A stretch of 64,000 nt of DNA from Lachnospiraceae bacterium UBA7143 (lineage in GTDB: Bacteria; Bacillota; Clostridia; Lachnospirales; Lachnospiraceae): positions 1 to 64,000 of the forward strand of contig DKWV01000056.1 of the NCBI GenBank assembly GCA_002491905.1, read 5' to 3'. Position numbers and translations under genes: made by a program. Of the stretch, positions 61,310 to 64,000 are shown one piece after another. The notes beneath the pieces were generated by a model, which worked only from the letters and a program-made list of their open reading frames with translations, was not told the DNA's origin and made no database searches. Each line of letters begins with the position of its first letter. Positions within the stretch are counted from its first letter, which is position 1.

Positions 61310-61469
61310 GCTTCTCTACCTCCTTTTGGTCTCTGGCCCCTCTTATTATAAGGAGCAAGGATGTGTGGCTTTACGCCAAATTTGTATATCACGGGAACTT
61401 ATAATAACATAGTCCGGGGAAATGTGCAAGAAGTTTTTGGCAATCTCTCTCCCATTTCCCGCCCCAATG

Positions 61470-61478
61470 TGCTACAAT
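61470..61478 (+). promoter_or_regulatory. Extended -10 promoter of map
   Basis: TGCTACAAT fits an extended -10 (TGnTATAAT) about 33 bases before the map ATG; a good -35 is not seen. Confidence 0.4.
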
Positions 61479-61510
61479 AGATGGGGTTAAGGAAACGGAG
61501 ATGACATATT

Positions 61511-62383
61511 ATGAAAAAACTGGGAAGAAACGACACCTGCTGGTGCGGCAGCGGCAAAAAGTACAAGACCTGCCACATGGCAATGGATGAAAAAATCGAG
61601 AGCTACGAGCTGCAGGGGCACATTGTCCCAAGACACGATATTCTCAAGACCCCCGAACAGCTTCAGGGCATCCGGGAAAGCAGTAAACTGAATATTGCCA
61701 TTCTGGATGAGATCGAACGGCAGATTCACATCGGCATGAGCACTGAGGAGATCGATAAAATCGTCCGGGATATGACAAAGGAAATGGGCGGGATCGCTGC
61801 GCCTTTAGGCTACGACGGATTCCCCAAGAGTGTCTGCACCTCCATCAACGAGGTAGTCTGCCACGGTATTCCCGACGAAAACCGATTGCTTCAGGACGGC
61901 GACATCGTAAACGTGGATGTATCCACTATATATAATGGCTACTTTTCGGACTCCTCACGCATGTTTATGCTGGGGAATGTGCCGGAGGAGACGCAGAAGC
62001 TGGTTCGGGTGGCAAAGGAATGCATCGACATTGGGCTTAAGCAGGTAAAACCCTGGAACTTTCTAGGCGATATGGCGCAGGCCATCAACGATTACGCAAA
62101 ACAAAACGGCTATTCCATTGTGAGGGAAATCGGCGGCCACGGCATCGGGCTGGAATTTCACGAGGAGCCTTTTGTCAGCTATGTAACCCGCAAGGGCACG
62201 GAGATGCTGATGGTGCCGGGAATGGTCTTTACCATTGAACCGATGGTAAATATGGGAAAAGCGGATATTTACATTGACGACGAGGATGGCTGGACGGTCT
62301 ACACCGAAGACGGCAAGCCCTCCGCCCAGTGGGAGGTAACGCTGGCGGTGACAGAGGACGGCTATGAGATTTTGACCTACTAA
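61511..62383 (+). CDS. map: Methionine aminopeptidase with N-terminal SEC-C zinc finger
   Basis: A 290-residue protein. The first 25 residues form a SEC-C type finger (Cys10, Cys12, Cys21, His22 in NDTCWCGSGKKYKTCH), followed by a type I methionine aminopeptidase domain. The metal ligands are seen in GDIVNVDVSTIYNGYFSDSS (two Asp), GGHGIGLEFHE (His), TIEPMV (Glu) and the last Glu in WEVTLAV. It removes the N-terminal Met from new proteins. The finger may bring it to the ribosome, as in other clostridial MetAP variants (inference). Confidence 0.96.
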   Translation: MKKLGRNDTCWCGSGKKYKTCHMAMDEKIESYELQGHIVPRHDILKTPEQLQGIRESSKLNIAILDEIERQIHIGMSTEEIDKIVRDMTKEMGGIAAPLGYDGFPKSVCTSINEVVCHGIPDENRLLQDGDIVNVDVSTIYNGYFSDSSRMFMLGNVPEETQKLVRVAKECIDIGLKQVKPWNFLGDMAQAINDYAKQNGYSIVREIGGHGIGLEFHEEPFVSYVTRKGTEMLMVPGMVFTIEPMVNMGKADIYIDDEDGWTVYTEDGKPSAQWEVTLAVTEDGYEILTY

Positions 62384-62416
62384 AATGCAGCGAACGAAAT
62401 TCCGTTTGGCATAAGA

Positions 62417-62461
62417 AAAGCTCGAATGCACCAGTAATTCAGATGTAGTCGGGCTTTTTTG
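62417..62461 (+). terminator. Terminator of map
   Basis: GCTCGA and TGCA pair with TGTA and TCGGGC (two wobble pairs) and are followed by six T. It lies about 36 bases after the map stop. From here to 62705 I see no gene and only a weak promoter-like TATACT (62548-62553). Confidence 0.75.
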
Positions 62462-62705
62462 TACCCAAAAACTTGTGCAATATTCCGATATTGTAAATCA
62501 CTGGCACATCTGGTATCGTAACCATACAATCTTTGGAAAGATTAAAGTATACTTTATTCCGTACATTTTATGTTCTGCGTTTTCTATGTACGGATCTGCG
62601 GCGGATCGCCGGACATTCCAGCAGGAAAAACGAAAAAGATTGGAATTGGAAAAAGTTCGAACTGATTTACATCAAAAAATCCAAAAAGGAGGTTGTAAGA
62701 AAAAC

Positions 62706-63698
62706 ATGCGCGAATTTATGACAAAAGTGTCAGATTATTTTAATGAGTGGAGAGAGAACCCCGAAAGGGAAGAAAGTCAGCTTCCCCAGATTTTTATTAT
62801 CACGGCAGTCATCGTGATCGCGGCAGCCATCGCACTGCTTCTGTGGTGGGGATACGGTGTGCAGGAGAAAAAGCGGGAAGACGCGGCAGAAAAAGCGCGA
62901 AAGCTGCAGGAGGCCCAGGCTGCGCGGGATACACAGGACGCACTCGCCCTGCAGGATGGGCAGGGGCTTTCGGTAACCACCCATGACGAGAAAATAGAGG
63001 AATACATGTCCCGGGATTCCGGCGAAGAACTGCGGCAGGAGTATCTCACAAATACAAATGAACTGTCCGAAAAGGTCAGGGAACTGCAGAAAACTCTGGA
63101 GCAGGTGCAGCGGGAAGTCAGCGAGATTGTCCGGGAATACCGGGAAGGCGGATCATCCTCCTCCGGGAAAGTAACGGAAAAACTCACGGTACTGGAAAAG
63201 GAAACCCGGACTGTTTCAGAAAGCGTCAAGACGCTCGAAACCAGACTGGCTAATCTGACGGATACAGTACAGGGAATTGAACGGGAAAAAATACCTGTGA
63301 TTCAGACACAGATCGGCGAGCTCAAGACAGAGCTTGGACAGATACGCACAGATGTGTCGGGTGTCCACGAAAAAATCAAGGAACTTCGACGTGAAGACGA
63401 AAAACTCTGGAACAAACTCTCCAAAGTGGAGGAAAGTCTTAAGACAGCGGTGAACGGGAATCTGAACGAACTGGACGAGCGGCTGGACGGTCTGGGAAAG
63501 GACATGGATGATCTGGAAAAGGAACTTCGAAAATCCCTGGAAGAAATGAAGAAAAAGAGTGAGGAACTTGGCCGGGAGCTGGATGAAAAGCTGGACAGAA
63601 AGATGGATGCCCTCTCATCGGAAGCGCTCTCCTACCGTTACGACGCAGAGACAAATACGCTCTATCTGATGCCGAACCAGAACAAATCCGAGAGATAA
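62706..63698 (+). CDS. Membrane-anchored coiled-coil protein
   Basis: A 330-residue protein. A short cytoplasmic start is followed by one membrane helix (about 28-50, IFIITAVIVIAAAIALLLWW) and then by almost continuous coiled coil (about 55-305) with heptad Leu/Glu/Lys, for example VREYREGGSS and LGKDMDDLEKELRKSLEEM. The end is a short beta-like tail, YRYDAETNTLYLM. I do not recognise a family. The start is set at the ATG after AGGAGG (spacing about 13, slightly long). The next gene encodes a secreted protein 12 bases away, so the two are probably linked, perhaps at the cell envelope. Confidence 0.8.
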   Translation: MREFMTKVSDYFNEWRENPEREESQLPQIFIITAVIVIAAAIALLLWWGYGVQEKKREDAAEKARKLQEAQAARDTQDALALQDGQGLSVTTHDEKIEEYMSRDSGEELRQEYLTNTNELSEKVRELQKTLEQVQREVSEIVREYREGGSSSSGKVTEKLTVLEKETRTVSESVKTLETRLANLTDTVQGIEREKIPVIQTQIGELKTELGQIRTDVSGVHEKIKELRREDEKLWNKLSKVEESLKTAVNGNLNELDERLDGLGKDMDDLEKELRKSLEEMKKKSEELGRELDEKLDRKMDALSSEALSYRYDAETNTLYLMPNQNKSER

Positions 63699-63710
63699 GG
63701 GAGGTGCAAT

Positions 63711-64000
63711 ATGCATAGCGGCACAAGTAATGGCAAAGAAAATAATACATACGGCAATACAGACATTATCGCATACGGTAATAAAGGCAGCGGTACGAAT
63801 AAAAGGCGTCGGGTTGCAGCGGCGTTTTTGATGCTGGTGGTCGGATTGTGCATGGCTGCTCCGACAGTGCGGGCGGAAGAGCTGTCCTCACGGGGGAATC
63901 TAAACTTCCAGGACAAGGAAAAGAGCGCGCAGATATACGCGGCGGACTTTCTCCTTCTGAAGAACCGTCTGGACACAATTCCCGACACGGTGTTTGATCC
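63711..64000 (+). CDS. Secreted protein, 3' part outside the window
   Basis: The frame starts at ATG 63711 with GGGAGGTG just upstream and stays open to the window end (96 codons visible). The protein has a long polar N-terminus rich in Gly and Asn (about 1-29), a basic stretch NKRRR, a hydrophobic signal core (about 35-50) and a likely cleavage site after VRAEE (about residue 55). The exported part starts with an acidic and helical segment. No domain can be named from the visible part. It is downstream of, and close to, the coiled-coil membrane protein gene. Confidence 0.8.
   Translation, partial: MHSGTSNGKENNTYGNTDIIAYGNKGSGTNKRRRVAAAFLMLVVGLCMAAPTVRAEELSSRGNLNFQDKEKSAQIYAADFLLLKNRLDTIPDTVFD

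Noticed and set aside
1..64000. CRISPR array, tRNA or rRNA genes, prophage
   Set aside because: No regular spacer/repeat pattern, no cloverleaf or rRNA core sequence and no phage structural genes were found on either strand.

Overview
The window looks like chromosomal DNA of an anaerobic Gram-positive Clostridia member, most likely Lachnospiraceae (inferred from gene content, from AGGAGG-type ribosome sites and from a roughly 50 % GC coding style; no rRNA gene is present to confirm it). Supporting features are a pyruvate formate-lyase locus, a complete F-type ATPase operon, GlgC/GlgD glycogen synthesis, SpoVG, CwlD, a SleB/CwlJ-type hydrolase, a methionine aminopeptidase with a SEC-C finger, and the Firmicutes gdpP-rplI-dnaB and rpsF-ssb-rpsR blocks. 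Almost all of the window is coding. I see no tRNA, rRNA, CRISPR array or prophage. The only trace of a mobile element is a probable IS3-family end at the extreme left.

Layout. (1) 0.2-8.9 kb, minus strand: one tight ten-gene operon behind a good promoter and a leader hairpin. It encodes a polar amino-acid ABC importer, a cytidylate-kinase-like protein, the ATP-grasp / alpha-E / transglutaminase-like trio, and two AstE/AspA-like M14 proteins, one of which has lost its zinc ligands. (2) 9-12 kb, minus: spoVG and glgC-glgD. (3) 12.1-17.2 kb, plus: murC, a cluster of DnaA-box-like 9-mers, a DnaD-domain protein, a DnaI/DnaC-like helicase loader and a long-form PRPP synthetase. (4) 17.2-21.2 kb: an MBOAT/SGNH cell-surface O-acylation pair divergent from an XRE regulator, then queT under a preQ1-I riboswitch. 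(5) 21.3-32.3 kb, minus: a four-gene cluster ending in a 1767-residue secreted transglutaminase-like protein, and a chemoreceptor. (6) 32.4-39.7 kb, minus: atpZ-atpI-like-atpBEFHAGDC, whose c subunit carries the sodium-binding signature. (7) 39.9-46 kb: a DUF402 protein, repeats, cell-wall hydrolases, rpiB, tsaC, cwlD and a GH18 protein. (8) 46.7-51.6 kb: mecA, a DUF1858 protein and the pfl locus. (9) 51.7-64 kb: a hybrid histidine kinase, a ferredoxin, a MerR-like regulator, dnaB-rplI-gdpP-like, rpsR-ssb-rpsF, map, a coiled-coil membrane protein and the start of a secreted protein.

The most unusual locus is pfl (48.2-51.6 kb). The pyruvate formate-lyase core has the catalytic Cys-Cys pair but stops before the glycyl-radical domain. 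That domain is a separate 80-residue gene. Between the two lies a 70-residue gene whose first half aligns without gaps to the start of the radical domain, but whose second half is a Cys cluster in place of the radical loop. I read this as a naturally split enzyme with a radical-domain mimic; I am not aware of a description of it. Second in interest is the ten-gene operon of region 1. Third is a pair of near-100-bp double-hairpin repeats (42.35 kb and 60.0 kb) whose stems differ by compensatory changes.
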